A DNA stretch of 64,000 bases from Eremophila alpestris peregrina (lineage: Eukaryota > Chordata > Aves > Passeriformes > Alaudidae), in assembly GCA_009792885.1 (NCBI GenBank), contig WMCF01000007.1:12110388-12174387 (forward strand), given 5' to 3'. This document shows, piece by piece, positions 1-13,600 of the stretch. The translations under genes and the position numbers were made by a program. The notes below the pieces were generated by a model. It worked only from the letters and a program-made list of their open reading frames with translations. It had not been told where the DNA came from and did not search any database. Each line of letters starts with the position of its first letter. Within the stretch, counting starts at the first letter, position 1.

Positions 1-1631
1 ACACAGTTACAATACACACAAAAAAAAAAAAGTATTCAGCTCATTTAGAAGTATTCCAGATGTGCTTTCTGGGTCTATTATCAGAGAATTGTCTGGTCCC
101 TGCTCAGCTGATACTGAATATATCATTAGTGTGCAAGTGATACAGGAATATATCTGCTGTCTCTGATTCTGAACTACTTTAAATAGCCATTGTTGTTCTC
201 TTCAATGAACTATTTAAAATGTATACTTTGAAGCAAATTCCAAATAAAAATAGAAGGACATGTTAACAAAGTATAACTAATGTAAAGCTGGCATTGTTGC
301 TTTCCTTCCAAGGTTTAATGCATGTGCACAATAAGCTTGTGGACCCACTGTACAGTATGAAAGAAAACTGAAAGAAGACTGAAGAGGAACTCCATGTGGG
401 TCAGCAGCAACAGTTTTAGGTAGCAGATGAGTTCACTGCTATGCAATATGCTGAAAACTGTTTAAAATGGGAAATCCTAGGTACTGTATTTTTAAAAAGG
501 TCCAGTATCTGTACATTCACATTCCATCTGTTTGCTGTGTTGTGCATTTTGCTTTAACATTTGGAGCTCTGCTCTTGGCTGGTACATCACTAAATGGAAC
601 AGAAAAACTTGGGAGAGCCTGCATGTTACATAGAGAGGGGAAAAGCAGAGCACTTACTCTAGCACAGCAATGTACTGCATCTGCCTCATGTTAGAGATGA
701 CACTTCATTTCCCAGAATTCTTAATTTTTGGCTTGGTTAGTGTAACTACATTTTGCATTTGTGTCTCTAGGCAGAATGGTTTTGGCCTTTGTTAATACTA
801 TGGACTTGTAATAGTTGTACAATTTCTACTACGAAATGTTCTGTTTACATATATCTAATGTACACTGAGCTTTTGCACTTGATTGCCTTAAATTTGTCTT
901 GAACAGTTTTTGGGCATCTCAAGTCCTGCTGTATATTTTGAGCAAATGAAGATAAAAAAACAGTGCCTAAAAATGCACCAAATTCTTTGAAGTTACAATT
1001 GCTCCATGGATAAAAATATTAAGCTTCTACAATAGCACTTTTTCCTGTCATGTACTTCAAATTACTTTAGGATTTTTATATTTTTGGTAATCAAGCTTTA
1101 TACAGAAGGAAAAATCTCAGCGTTCCTTCCTGGAGGTACCTGGTCAATTATATAACTGATGTTACAATTAAATGCCTGAAAAGTGGACTATGTAAAATTT
1201 ACAGGACTATAAGGTTTGCAAATAATCATTTAAAGCCAGCTGTTAATCACTTTTTCATTGTATCATTATAAACATTGTGCTGTTACAAGGAATGTTATTT
1301 CCTACTTTGAATATAAGTAAAACTTAAATATAAGTCTCTTAATTTCAAAATTGTTTCGTTTCTAATATAAATTGTCATGACTAAATACTTCAGAATTTCA
1401 GGGAGTAGCTAGGCACCTAAGGAAAAATGAAGAGTTTAAGAGTCTGATGAAGACTTTTTTTGGGAAAGCCCTTGTGTAAAATACTCATTGCAAGAAAGTG
1501 TAACTAAGCATAACTTCAACGATTTAACTTTTCACCTAAATGACAGGCATGTAGTCTTTATTACAAAATCACATTATCTCCCCAGGGCTGTAGAGTCTTA
1601 TCTAGGCTCACCTTTCTCATAAATTGTCTTA

Positions 1632-1671
1632 CAGGGTCCTTCCAAATCTGGACTGTTCTCTGATTCTGTGA
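1632..1671 (+). mobile_element. CR1-like 3' tail fragment
   Basis: Reads as the last about 40 bases of a CR1 element: a GGTCCTTCCAAATCTGGACT block followed by a CTGATTCTGTGA end. No longer CR1 body can be followed upstream. Confidence 0.55.
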
Positions 1672-3240
1672 AGTTACAAAAGCATGGAAGAATCTGTCTA
1701 TAGCAGTGTAGGAAGCCAGGCCTGGCTTCAGTTCTCAACAGTACATTGAACATCCACACATTTAAAACAGGATTTCAGCTTTGAGTCTCAGTTTTGCCAT
1801 GAATTTTTGAAGCATAATGCAGCATTGTGGGGAAAATAGTTTAAAAGACTGTCTTTCAGGAGAATGCTGTTACAGGTAATGCATGACTCAAAATACAATG
1901 TTAGGTTTGCTATTAGCCTATACAGCTAAGCAAGTTTATAAACAATTCTATTACAAAAAGCATGAAACTAAAAGTAGTAATGAATTTAGGTTAGTATTAA
2001 AGGAATTGAATCATGTTTTCATCTCGATGATCATCATCCTTCATGTGGCAAAATGGAGAATTCTATTGAAACAATATTCTTGTTCTTTATTCCAGCACAC
2101 CTTTCAGTCATGTGCCTCGTTTGGCAACCTTACCAACCAAAGCCATTTGTGTTCTCAAGACCTGCAAGATCACAGATCTCCCTTTTTAACTACTCAACCT
2201 TCTGTGAAACACAGGCCAGTTTAAATACTGGTACAGCAGAACCTGTCTGTCCTTTAGTGGGTCTGGGACTGTTTCTGCCTCTTTTAATGAACAGTTTTTG
2301 GTTGTTCTCCAGCTTGTTTCTCTTATTATGCAATTTTTTTTTATATTATGAGTGCTATAGGATGCAATTTTTTCCAGTACTACCACACTGTTTCCATTAT
2401 TTCATTCCTTAAGATACTTCCAATCATTTTATGAAATACCATTTCTTCAGGAGAGTACCTTCCAAACTAGTCAACTACAAAGAGCAAGTCAGCCCTTTTA
2501 AGTTGCGTAAAATTTAACCTGTTACACTGCAGTAATGGCAAAGCGAGCATTTTCAAGTTCAGTAGGTCGTAAGGGTAAATTTTAAGTTAGCTTAGCACAT
2601 CAAGGTTACCATTTTATTCTTTTTCTCATTTTAAGGTATTTCCAAAGGAAAGGGGGAAAAGAAAAAGTTACTTGATAGAATCAGGTGCTTTTGTGTCGAA
2701 AAGTAATACTTGATGTACTGTACAAGTACTAACCAGTTCATTTAGGTTCTTGTTCTCAAAACTGACAAATGTACAGGTCATCTCAGAATTAAGACTCCAA
2801 TTTTTTTTCTGCCTCAGGTAACTATAATAAGACTAAAACAGATTCTCAAGGCAGCTTTATCCATCTGTCTAACTCATTTAATTAAGTAACAAACAGTTGA
2901 CGTATCACGCAGTAAGAATATGATTTACTGTTTGGATAGTCTTTAGCTTACCCTTAGCTTCTGCCTTGTTCCTCAGTGCAGAACCAGTGCTTTCTTATAG
3001 GTCTAGTTCAAGGAGTGGGGAGGACCTTGTTTTAGCTCCTTTGCTCCTAGCATGTATCCCTGCATTTGTAATTCCTTAAATGCTAGCTTTTACAGGTGAG
3101 GAACAATAAATATGTTAGAGAGCCTTTAAGCACAGCCTTCCTTTCTTCAGGATCAGTAGCAGCAGCTTAGGTACCTTTATTAGCCACCTTGTTAACATCC
3201 AGAACTTCAGTTTTTCAGTGCACCTGAAACAGCTTCAAAT

Positions 3241-3316
3241 TAAAATAAAAACAAAAAAACACAAACCAAAAAACAACAAACAACCCAACAGAAAAAAATG
3301 CCCCAACAAACCACTG
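3241..3316. repeat. A/C-rich low-complexity stretch
   Basis: Runs of A broken by single or double C (CAAAAAA, CAACAAACAA). Simple sequence without a fixed unit. Confidence 0.7.
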
Positions 3317-4243
3317 ATGTATCAGAACTCCCTCTCCCCCTTTTTCTGTACTCTGACACTAATACAGGTTGTCCTGTTCAATTCCACCCCTCCAAAGATT
3401 TTCCCAATTCATCCAGGCTGAAATACAAGTAGCTTGTCATTAAAGTGTAGGTACAAGCCTAAATTTAAGGGCAGATTTCCTGGTGATTGAGTACTTTAGT
3501 AGGTATGACTAGCCATTTGTTCTCTAAAATATATTTAGTAACAAGAAATAAAGATCTGTGAAGAGTGAGACTAGTTCCTGAAGATAAAAAAAATTAATGT
3601 AGCTCAAAAGCTTTGGGAGGTGGGTAAACAGTTGTAAATACAGTATATAGTAGGGTCATTAACTTATGTTTATAATTGCTTTGTGTGCATTTCCAAAAGT
3701 AACAAGATCTGCACTCTGCAGCATTTAACTGGGGACACACTGAAAAACTTCAGTATGTAAACAATATAAAGAAAACTTCACCAACTACATCAAGATATGC
3801 TATAACCAAATCTTCATGTTACATAAATCTTTAAGGCCTGAATTGGTCTTACTAGTTAGATCCTTTAATATATTAAAACTTACCATTTCCTGGAGATGAG
3901 CATAGCTAGGCTGAACTAATGGTAAATTTACACACTTCAACTGGTTTAAAATAAACAGTGTGGTAAATTAAAAAAGTCTTGATTTTTTTCATCTGATGTG
4001 ATTTCCCAGCATCATAATTTCCTGACAACAGCTTTAGAGAAAGTAAAACAGGAAACAGCTTGATACTTCTGTGCCAACAGTTCAAACTTTAAAAGAAAAA
4101 TACCAACACAGCACTGTTTGTCTATACATACCTTGAAGTTATTTTTATACCTTTTTTCCATATGGTTCCTCTCATTTAGAGACTTGCAATGCAACCCCCC
4201 CAAATTATCTTAATTTTAAGTGTTAAAAGTATGAAAACAGTGA

Positions 4244-4249
4244 AATAAA
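4244..4249 (+). terminator. Possible plus-strand poly(A) signal (AATAAA)
   Basis: AATAAA on the plus strand, within about 20 nt of the proposed GUF1 cleavage site. It could end a convergent plus-strand transcript such as GNPDA2, which lies tail-to-tail with GUF1 in other vertebrates. Other plus-strand AATAAA words occur at 243, 3105 and 3547, so the choice is open. Confidence 0.2.
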
Positions 4250-4284
4250 TGAAAAACAATACAATGTGAATTGTAAATGCAGTC

Positions 4285-4290
4285 TTTAAT
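4285..4290 (-). terminator. GUF1: Candidate GUF1 polyadenylation signal (ATTAAA)
   Basis: ATTAAA on the minus strand about 180 nt after the GUF1 stop. The next 40-50 nt of that strand are T-rich with TTGT words, which would suit a downstream element. This would give a short 3' UTR ending near 4265. No transcript evidence is available. Confidence 0.5.
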
Positions 4291-4470
4291 TTCATAATAA
4301 TCTACAAAAATATATACATTTTAAAGTCCAATTCATCTTCCCACACTTAATATCATTAATACCATTTAAAGTCAAGTATGTTCCCTCTCACAGTGATAAA
4401 ATCACGTAGCTCACTTGGCTACTGTCTGCAAAAAACTGACATGATCTGAATGATCAGATGTCACTGATCT

Positions 4471-4608
4471 CTATTTGTCAGTTTCTCTCTTTAGAACACG
4501 TATAAAGGCATCTCTTGGAACCTCAACATTGCCAATTTTTCTCATCAACCTCTTGCCTTCTGCTTGCCTCCTTAAAAGCTTCATTTTTCTTGTAATGTCT
4601 CCGCCATA
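4471..4608 (-). CDS. GUF1: GUF1 coding exon 17 (residues 610-654, stop)
   Basis: Encodes YGGDITRKMKLLRRQAEGK, then IGNVEVPRDAFIRVLK, the typical LepA C-terminal end, followed by TAG at 4473-4471. Acceptor TTCACAG. Confidence 0.96.
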   Translation of the reverse strand, partial: YGGDITRKMKLLRRQAEGKRLMRKIGNVEVPRDAFIRVLKRETDK

Positions 4609-7600
4609 CTGTGAAAAAAAAATAAAAAATTACTAAGCCTAAACTACAACTGCAGCTACAGTACATTGAAACCGCACAAAATTCAAGGGTTTAAAAATAG
4701 TCAGAAAGGCTGGTTATATGTTGACAAAAAGATTATTTTATACTCCAAATAGTTTGGCCTAAAGGCCACTAGTTAAAAAGAACAAGGAAGCAAATAAGCA
4801 CATTAATTTGGACAAGTGAGTGTTGAACCCTGTCATCTAAATATATACATTCTTGTAAGCCTGGCTGACAACAGACAACATATTAGATCCAAATCCCCTT
4901 GGAACAGCAGCAGGATGCCAGCTCAGATACACTGAGACATCACAGTTTTCCAACTTTGTTTAGTCTCATCCATAGTCAACTTCTGCACATTTAAAACTTT
5001 ATTAAAACATATTACTGCAAACCTAGGCAGAAGTCTAATCACAATTAAGTCTCAAAAGAAGCACATTTATATTTCCTTCTATAACCTGAAAACGAATTTA
5101 GGAAACATGAAGTTACCTATATGCCTGTGTACACACACATACACACATTTACTGTGTGTCTACAACTGTGAGAAAATGATGCGGAGATGGGAGTGAACAG
5201 ACACACTCCAAGTGTGTGCCTGAAAAAGCCATTACTTTATCTGATCCACTCCTCAAGCTGCAACGAGAAGTTACAAGAGTTGGATTTTAAAATAAAAGCT
5301 TCAAAGTATCTGTTAAAATTCTACAGACACTTAGGAGCACAAGCAGAACATATCTTTGCTGGGTTCCTAGGAAGAGATGAGCCTATCACCTTAGCAGGAC
5401 TCTAAGGTTTACAAATGTCAGAGACACAAAGAAAAGAGAAAAAAAATACCTACACATTTTGCCACAACATTTTTTCTGTAAGCTTTCAGCCTGCAAAATA
5501 AAATAACACATACACCTTAACATACTAGAACATCTGGGTGTGAAGCAAAGTACTTGAGTTGTCAAAATGTTACTTGTTTTTCTACTAGTTTTGTAAGATA
5601 CTTTGGCATCATAACTTTTTCAGGTTTTGTATACAAAAGATGAAGTTTTAAACAGAAGATGTAATTCAGAGTTTTCAATTTTAGAAACATCCCTTAGAGT
5701 GTATAATATATACCTAAAGAAATCACAATCTTGCCTTTTTATCTGGAATTTCTGCTATGACTCACATGAAGTGTTACATCCATGTATATAAACATGTATA
5801 AACAAATTCTTACAGCACCTGTGCCTGAATTCTGACCTTTAAATATTTTACCACAATTTAAATCCTATTTAAATGGCAACAGAAAAACATGATGAGAAAC
5901 ATAACTTCAAGGAAATGGTTTGCTTTAAAGAAGCATGTGCTAGGAAAATGTTTTGGTGTTCAGCTGCAAGATATTTCCTTTGGAACAGCACAAACCAGTT
6001 ATTTTTTGCTGACTATCACAGCAAAGTGAGAGCTAATTTTTTTCAGCAGTAAGAAACTTTTTCCACTGCCAAAGAGGAAGTGGACACATGGGTGTTGCAA
6101 GTTACACTTTATCCACTAAGTGCAATTCTGACCATGAGCAATCTAAAATAAAAATATAATTTCTTTGTATACATTTAATTCAAAATGTTTAGTCATTGGT
6201 CACTGCTCAAATGTTGTTTTTCTATTCAAGTTGCATATACAAGAAAAATACAACTTTATAGCAAAACCGAAGTCCTGAAATGTATAAAACTAGGTAGGAC
6301 TTTACAAGTCTGTATTTTACAGATCTTAAAAAACAGAAGGGGAATAGAAGGGCCACACTCACGTTTCTCTTGCAATGATTTTCTTGCCAATGGCAGCCTG
6401 GATGGCTATTTCAAACAACTGTCTAGGAATAGTCTCTTTTAAACGTTCACACAGGAGTTTGCCAGCAGCATGGGCTTTATCTCTGGGAAAAGAAAAGATC
6501 TTAAAAATAGATCCATAGATCAAACTCTTTGACTGAAGGATTTTAGTAGAGGTTTTCCTCTTCTTAACTCAGAAGATAAGCTGATCACATCAAATTTTAC
6601 ATCTAGTAAGTGGTCTCTGTATGTCACCTGTTTCATACTAACAGCTGATAAGATTGTATTAACCTCAGTATATAACATCATATCAAGTATTTATAAGAAA
6701 CACCCTGATTATCCATCTCACTGAAGACATTTTGAATATTGCCACAGCTTCAAGTGAAATTTTAATCTAGGTCAAGGAGAATTTTCATTGATCGTAGGCC
6801 CAAAATATACATATTACAGAATGCTTTCAAAGTCTGATTTCATATCACAAGAAAAAAATAAATTAACATACTCTTGTCATCTGCTAATAAAAATTATCCA
6901 ACTATATTCAGCATCTGCATACGCTTCAGGTTTTGGAAAGAGAAAACAAAAGGCCTAAAGAAGCTACAGATAGTTTCATAAGCCATTAGAAAGATATGGG
7001 TCTATTCTCTATAAAAACATCCATATTTAGCAGACATTTTTTTATTAACATACATGTTTTCAGGTAGGGACAATGTGACTCCTTGCTAACTGTACAGAGC
7101 AAACAGTTTAAACATGAAGTACCTAAGTCATGTTCATTGAGTGTTACAGTTTTAAGAGGTACATATATTTACTTGTACAGTAAGAACAAACAATCTTAAT
7201 ATTGAGCTTACAGTAATCTCTGTAATGCTTTCTCTATAAATTCAGCATAATTCTTACAGATGCAGTTTGTAGAGTGGGAAGACTGAGAATACTTGCAGCA
7301 AGAGCAGAATGAATGAATGTAACTAAAACTTTAAAAAATACAAAGCTGAAATCTCTAAAGCCAAAAGAAAGGCTGTCAGTTTTAGTGAGTTAAACAGTTC
7401 CGGGTATGGGCTAAATTGATCAAAAAATACATGTTAAAGCAATAACTAACTTTTGCAAGGTGGCCCACTCCATTTTGCATCTTTTCAGAGTAGGAGATGC
7501 AGGTAGATTGCTAAACACTGCATGTTTATGAGAAATGCATTAACTAGCAATTGTATGCAAGACAGTTACTCCCCGTCAGCCCCATGATCCTTCTGAACAA

Positions 7601-10600
7601 GGCAAGGGGTTTATTTGCCTACGTCAGCCTTCTGGAGTTTCAGAATTCCAAGGATTTCAAGATTGCAGTTATGTAAAAAAATACGGAAATATACAAAAAT
7701 TTAGCAACAAAAATTAGTATTTTAAGAAGGAAAACAGAAAAACCCCACAAAAGTTTATCTAAGCATTACTGGAAGGGGATGCTGAAGTTACAGAAGGGAG
7801 CCCTGTAAAAACTTTGTGAGAAGATAGGGGACAAGCTGGAAACAGGGAAGGCATTATTCCCACCTCTAATGCCTCAGATAGTCATAGAAATTGAATCATT
7901 TTAGCAAAAAACATCTGAGGCAATTGCATCCAGTAAATATTTACATTCTCCTGGTACTCTGTCTGTAAACAAGGTAACAACAAACTTCTGTGGAACAGGA
8001 ATTATTGGGAGAAAAAAATCATTTTTTGTCAGTATTAAGCACCAGAAATTATTCATCTGGCATCTCCTGGATTGGTCTGTACTTAAATTTTTCTATCCAT
8101 TTAGAAGATTGGCATTCTGCATTTCTTTCTCCCTGCCCTACGTTTTCCACAAAAATATGATATCCAGTACTTAAGCTGAAAAAGGGAAGTAAAAAATTGC
8201 TATTAATTAAGGTACATATTTCCTAATTTTCGTATTACAAAATGCTGCTCTTTTTCAGTGGTAATGAAGGTGGTCATAAGGAAAAATCTTCAATGGTCAT
8301 ACACATTTGTCATATTAAGGATAACATGTATACCTAGAGTCATTTAGAATCATATAATAATTTAGGTCAGAAAAGACCTTAAGATTATCAAGTCCTGTTA
8401 ACAATGTTTTTATTGACTAATAATATGAAGTCTTATTTCTTTTGAATAAGGAATCCAGTCAACCTACTTGTGTATGACAGTTGCCAGTTCTTCAACTGGA
8501 TTCCCATTTAGAAGAATATCCATTTTGATTAGGTCTGCTGGTTGGTAACCTGCATCTTCATAATCAAAACTAAAAAAATAAACATAGTTCAAAAATTAGT
8601 CATGATGTTGTATAAATTATATTTTGCATTCACTGTTCCATAAATTTTATAAACACATTTCTAAATAAAACACTTAAACTTTTTAATAAAATGTGAGTAC
8701 TGTTTTTAATGGTCTCTCAGTACATCCTCAGACTAAAAATGTACTGCACGTAATGTCCCCTCCAATGCAGAAAGATATCATCCTGACTTCGAGGCTGCCT
8801 TTACAATCTAATGAGCAATTAGAAATCTGCATGCTTAATGCAGTCTTAAAGAACCCTTTAACACACCTTTTGAACAGTCAATGTCCTGAATGTCACAGGA
8901 ATCAAACGCTAATCCAGGACTGTCTTGTTTTCACCCTCTCATTTGACCAACTTTTTATGTGACCCCTATTATCACTGTCTCTGAAAAGTTAGTTTCTCAC
9001 TTAGTTTCTAAACCAGATTTCTTCTTTGGTAGGAGTGGCCTTTGCTGTCTGTGTGTTAGTTTGCAAAAGTTCTTATGTTTCTGAAATAAGTAATGTAATT
9101 AGGTATACCAGTTCCTATTGTGTAACATATCTCATTAACAACATCTCAACATACCAGATTTGGGAGAGCTGTTGAGCCTCCTGAGGCCATGGAGCTCATG
9201 GCCATGCAACATTTTCCCTTTCACTAAACTCACACAGGCTCTTCACAAACATCTGAGCACTGCACTAGATTCTGAAATCATAGCAGCAACCCACAACAGA
9301 AAATTGTGTCTCAAAATACACAATTTTCTTTTTTCACATAATAAAGCATGTATGTTTGTTTTAAACACCACATTGTTTTTACTAGCTTTAAATAATCAAA
9401 ATATAGAATTATTTTCCTTTTCCACCAAGAGACAGTTAATTCAGTAAATAGTACAGTTTCAGTGATTCCTTTTGAAAGAAATTGCACAGTGTCACTTCAG
9501 ACAAGGACAGACCATTTCGGTCTTACTCATACAGATGAGCCTGTGCCACTCCAGAGCATGCCCTTGAAAAACACACACATTGCCCAAGACAATGATTTTG
9601 AAACAGTGATGCACTTTTCATGTCTTTCAGACTTATTTCCATCCATTTCACAGTGAATCTAATCCATTCAAGGTGAAGAGAGACTAGATTTGCAGCAGTT
9701 TCTTTAAGGAATATTCCTCACTCATGTGCTTCCACAGCTGTTCCTCAGGCCTTTTTTCACCACCCCTCTTCAGGGTCCAGGGTGGGGGGAGAAGGGGGAA
9801 CAGGGGAGCTAGTTACCTTGCATAGCCAGAAGACAGAGACTTAAGAGCATCATAAAAATCCACCACAATTTCATTCAGTGGAAAGACGTATTTGAGCATA
9901 ACCCTGTTTTCGTCAATGTACAACATATCCTTCTGGACTCCCCGACGATCCTAGACAAATAAAAATTGTTTCAGTTTCTCTTGACATTTGCTACAATAAA
10001 AATACAAAGTAAATTAAAATGAACAGCAATAAAGCTACAGAAGAGAATTCCCATATTTAAGCCAAAAGTAACTTTCTTGCTGGTAGTTTGCGGAAGTCCC
10101 AGGACAAATTGCAACATTGTAACAACTGAAGTGGCTATAACTTAACTAGACATACAACTCAAGCCTTTCCTCTCTAAATGCTGAATTTCTGAAATCCTTA
10201 ACAGCTTCTGCTTACTTCTGCCAAAGTAGGACTTGCAGGCTCATCTTTTTCCTCCCAGGTGCATGTTCTTAAAGTTATTTTAGAAATTATTTTAATAGAT
10301 TTTATTCTTCACTGTATTGACAAATACAAGTACTGCATTCCTTTGTATTATGCATTTTGAAATGTTATAAGCTAAGAAAAATATTGTGAAGAAATAATAT
10401 AAACACAATATGCATGGCAGTTAAAACATTTTCAATTAGAAGTATTGCAGATACAGTTAGGCAAATGTGTTAGGCCATCATTATCCTAAATTTACTTTCA
10501 GCGAAGTACTAAAAAAAATACATGGTCAGAAGTGTTGGCAGAAGTTGCATTTCCATGAATATACTTCTAAAAAAACCAATCATCTTAATCCCCTGCTGCA

Positions 10601-13600
10601 GACTCCATTCTTTCAGGAGAACAGAACTAGCTATGAATCACTTTAGTACAGACCAAGCACATGGTTGTCACTGAGCTTCATCACTAACTTTCAATATATG
10701 GATTCTGTAGTTCAGAATTTTACAAATAAAATGTTAAAAATCAATTTTTCTTTCAAAGGTATTCAATAATCACTTCAAAGAGACTATTTAAGTACTAATA
10801 TCTGTTATCATACTATCTAGTGTCTTCACTTTAAGTATGAGGTGAAGAGTTTAAAAATGCAAATGACAAAATTAAAACTACATACCAACCTGACACAAGG
10901 TAATTATTTTCCCAATATATTCAGGAGGTGTTACAATAGTACCAAGAACAGTTGGCTCCAAATATTCTGATACTGAAAGTTTATCAGGAAACTGAGCAGG
11001 GTTGATAATAGTAATCTGGTCTTTTCCATACTCCTGAAAATAAGCAAATAAACCAGATATTGTAATTTTAGAAGTAAAATGAACAGCAAAGGAGACAAAT
11101 ATAGCATTGAAAAAATGCTAAAAAATGTTTCAATTGCCTGAAAACATTAGTGCATTATGCAACCCAAGTTTAAAACAAGGATGATTTTAGAAGAGATTCC
11201 TATAACACATACAGAAGTCCCTTATCAGCATATCCTTAAATATCATTAAACATGAATTAGCTTTTTACTCGGGAAATTATTGAAATACAAAAAACCTCTC
11301 TACCCATCTTTCCAAGTCCCTCTCCCCTGTAAATTGAGGGAAGTACGAATTCCTTCTTACTTCATCCTGATCTTCTAAGTTACTATTACACAGCTTCAAA
11401 AGCTCTAAATATTTTAGAGTTCAGTGGGGACCTTCTTCTCTAAGTAGAACTTTGGGTTCAGGCTCCCACATGCTGAAGTGAATTTAGAAATGAATTTTTT
11501 GATTACTGTGTAAGTGCTTTCATTACCTACGTTTTCCAGTCCAACATCCCAGTAAGGACTGGAGTTATCCTTCCAAGGTAAAAGGAAGGTTATGCTGCTT
11601 ACTGTGTAAATGCAACTTCCCTCTCCTCCAAAGCAAGTGATTACATCATTTCCACTGACAGAGACCCAACTTGCAGCACTGTTTGAAAAGAATCCCAAAT
11701 CAACAGTCCAGAATCACTTACACACCAAATGTGTTGACTTCTTCATTCAGGGCTGCTGTACTGCCTGAGTCAGAAACCAAAACAACCAGAAAATAAAAGG
11801 TCTATGCCTCACACCTTTCAAGTACAGCAACATTTTCTAAACAAGTTTTTAGTAATTTACACAATAATCAGCCAGTCAACTTGCAACCTCCTCTGTCACC
11901 AGGTGCACTAAGTCCACCTTCTTCTCTCTCTAAAACTTAAACACAGTAATTATCTTTGCACCCAGTTTAATGAAGTTAGCACATGCCCATTTAATTGTGA
12001 TTTTAAAAAATCTCACTTTCTTTCACCAGCCCCTGCCAATCTATGGTATCATTACAGGCTATTCCTAGAAATGTTCATATTTTCTGACTGATAAAGCCTG
12101 GAAGATTATTTCACCTGTTTTTAACACAATCCAGTCAGTAAGCATTTAAAAGAATACAGCAAGATATGCGTCCTACACTCCCATTTTTAAGGAAAAGTAT
12201 AAAAAGAGAGTGCTTGAAATGAAAAGGGAAAGAACAATTAACATCCTTAAAAAAATTAAAAACCATTCAAGTAATATACTGGTGTTTCTAATGCTGACTA
12301 TAAAATACAATACTAGCCTAGATTTAAAAAGAGACTCTGGGGGCTTTTAAACTGCTATTTATACAATTTAAAATTTAATTTAACATACCTTTATCAACTT
12401 TGCTGAGGAAAGAATAGCTTTATATGGAACTGTAGGTGCAGTCAAAATAACAGACATGTTATACTCTTGCTCCAAACGTTGATTAAATACTTCCATATGT
12501 AGAAGACCAAGGAAACCCAATCTGGAAAATAAATACCTTGTCAGTAAAAGTATTTGTGTATCCCCTGGAATTTCACAGTGATCTTTTTCACCCTCCAGCA
12601 CGTATACAGCACTAATATGGCAATATGAGGCAGAGCAAACAACCTCCAAGGGACCAAATAACCCTTGAGATTAATAAATTGAATGAGTCTTGAAGAACAA
12701 AAACTGATAATCACAAGAATTTTCATTCTCTGTGCAAACAAGGAATGTAAGAAAGTCAAATGCTTTTGATCTCTATCTATCACTAATTTGAATTACAACT
12801 CCTAATTTTGAATTAAGTTTAATTCTGCCTTCAGTTTACTTAAACATGCATTCTCGATTTATGAACAGTTTCAAAAATGAAAGCAGCACAAAAACCTCAC
12901 CTCCATCCAGCTCCTAAGGCAAGGCTGCTGTCACGATGAACAGTTACACTGGAGTCATTCAATGTCAGCCTTTCCAAAGCACTTTTGAGATTATTATATT
13001 CTGTTTGATCTATAGGATACATTCCTGTCAAAATATATAAACAGAAGTGATGTACTACTGTGTACCTGGCTTTCAAACATGCCACTAACAGTTAACAGAG
13101 TAATAAAATCAGGAATAGTTACTTTCTGCTCCATCTGTTTTTAAATGTGAAAAACAACAAGAGGATTCTTTATTCCTCAGAAGAAAATTAGTCAAAACAT
13201 AAAAATGTTTTAGATTACCTCAGAATTAATATCTAAACCATAATGGTAGGATCACTGTACTCATCTAATCCTTCACATTTGTGGAAGACTCATAGTTGAG
13301 TATAATCACTGGTTTGCAGTGTAAATGTATAGACTTCACTGAAATGTTCCCTCAAAGCTATGAGTGAGTGAAAAATAAAAAGCATAATTTCAAAGTTGCA
13401 AATATTCCTCTATTCTTTTGAAATTAATAAAAGCAGCTGTTTGTATAACTACTGCCTGAAACAGATTCTACTGTATCACTTTTCACATCCCTGTATGTTC
13501 AGAAAATGTTATCTACATCAAGAAGCAACACACATGCACACAAAAACATTATTTACACGATTACACTTTTCATCACTCACTGAGAGACTGCCTAGTATCC

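Larger units (their letters stand above)
1..4243 (+). other. Non-coding flank downstream of GUF1; possible GNPDA2 3' UTR
   Basis: No coding exon is recognisable on either strand. Synteny (known in human) predicts the convergent gene GNPDA2 to the left, so part of this AT-rich stretch may be its 3' UTR. I see no sequence proof of that. It contains a CR1-like tail near 1632-1671 and an A/C-rich low-complexity stretch near 3241-3316. Confidence 0.3.

Noticed and set aside
1..4243. GNPDA2 coding sequence expected by synteny
   Set aside because: No glucosamine-6-phosphate deaminase-like exon could be found. Only a possible 3' UTR is suggested.
7879..7920. GTCATAGAAATTGAATCATT as a CR1 tail
   Set aside because: Only a short stretch resembles the tail, and the flanks do not continue the repeat.
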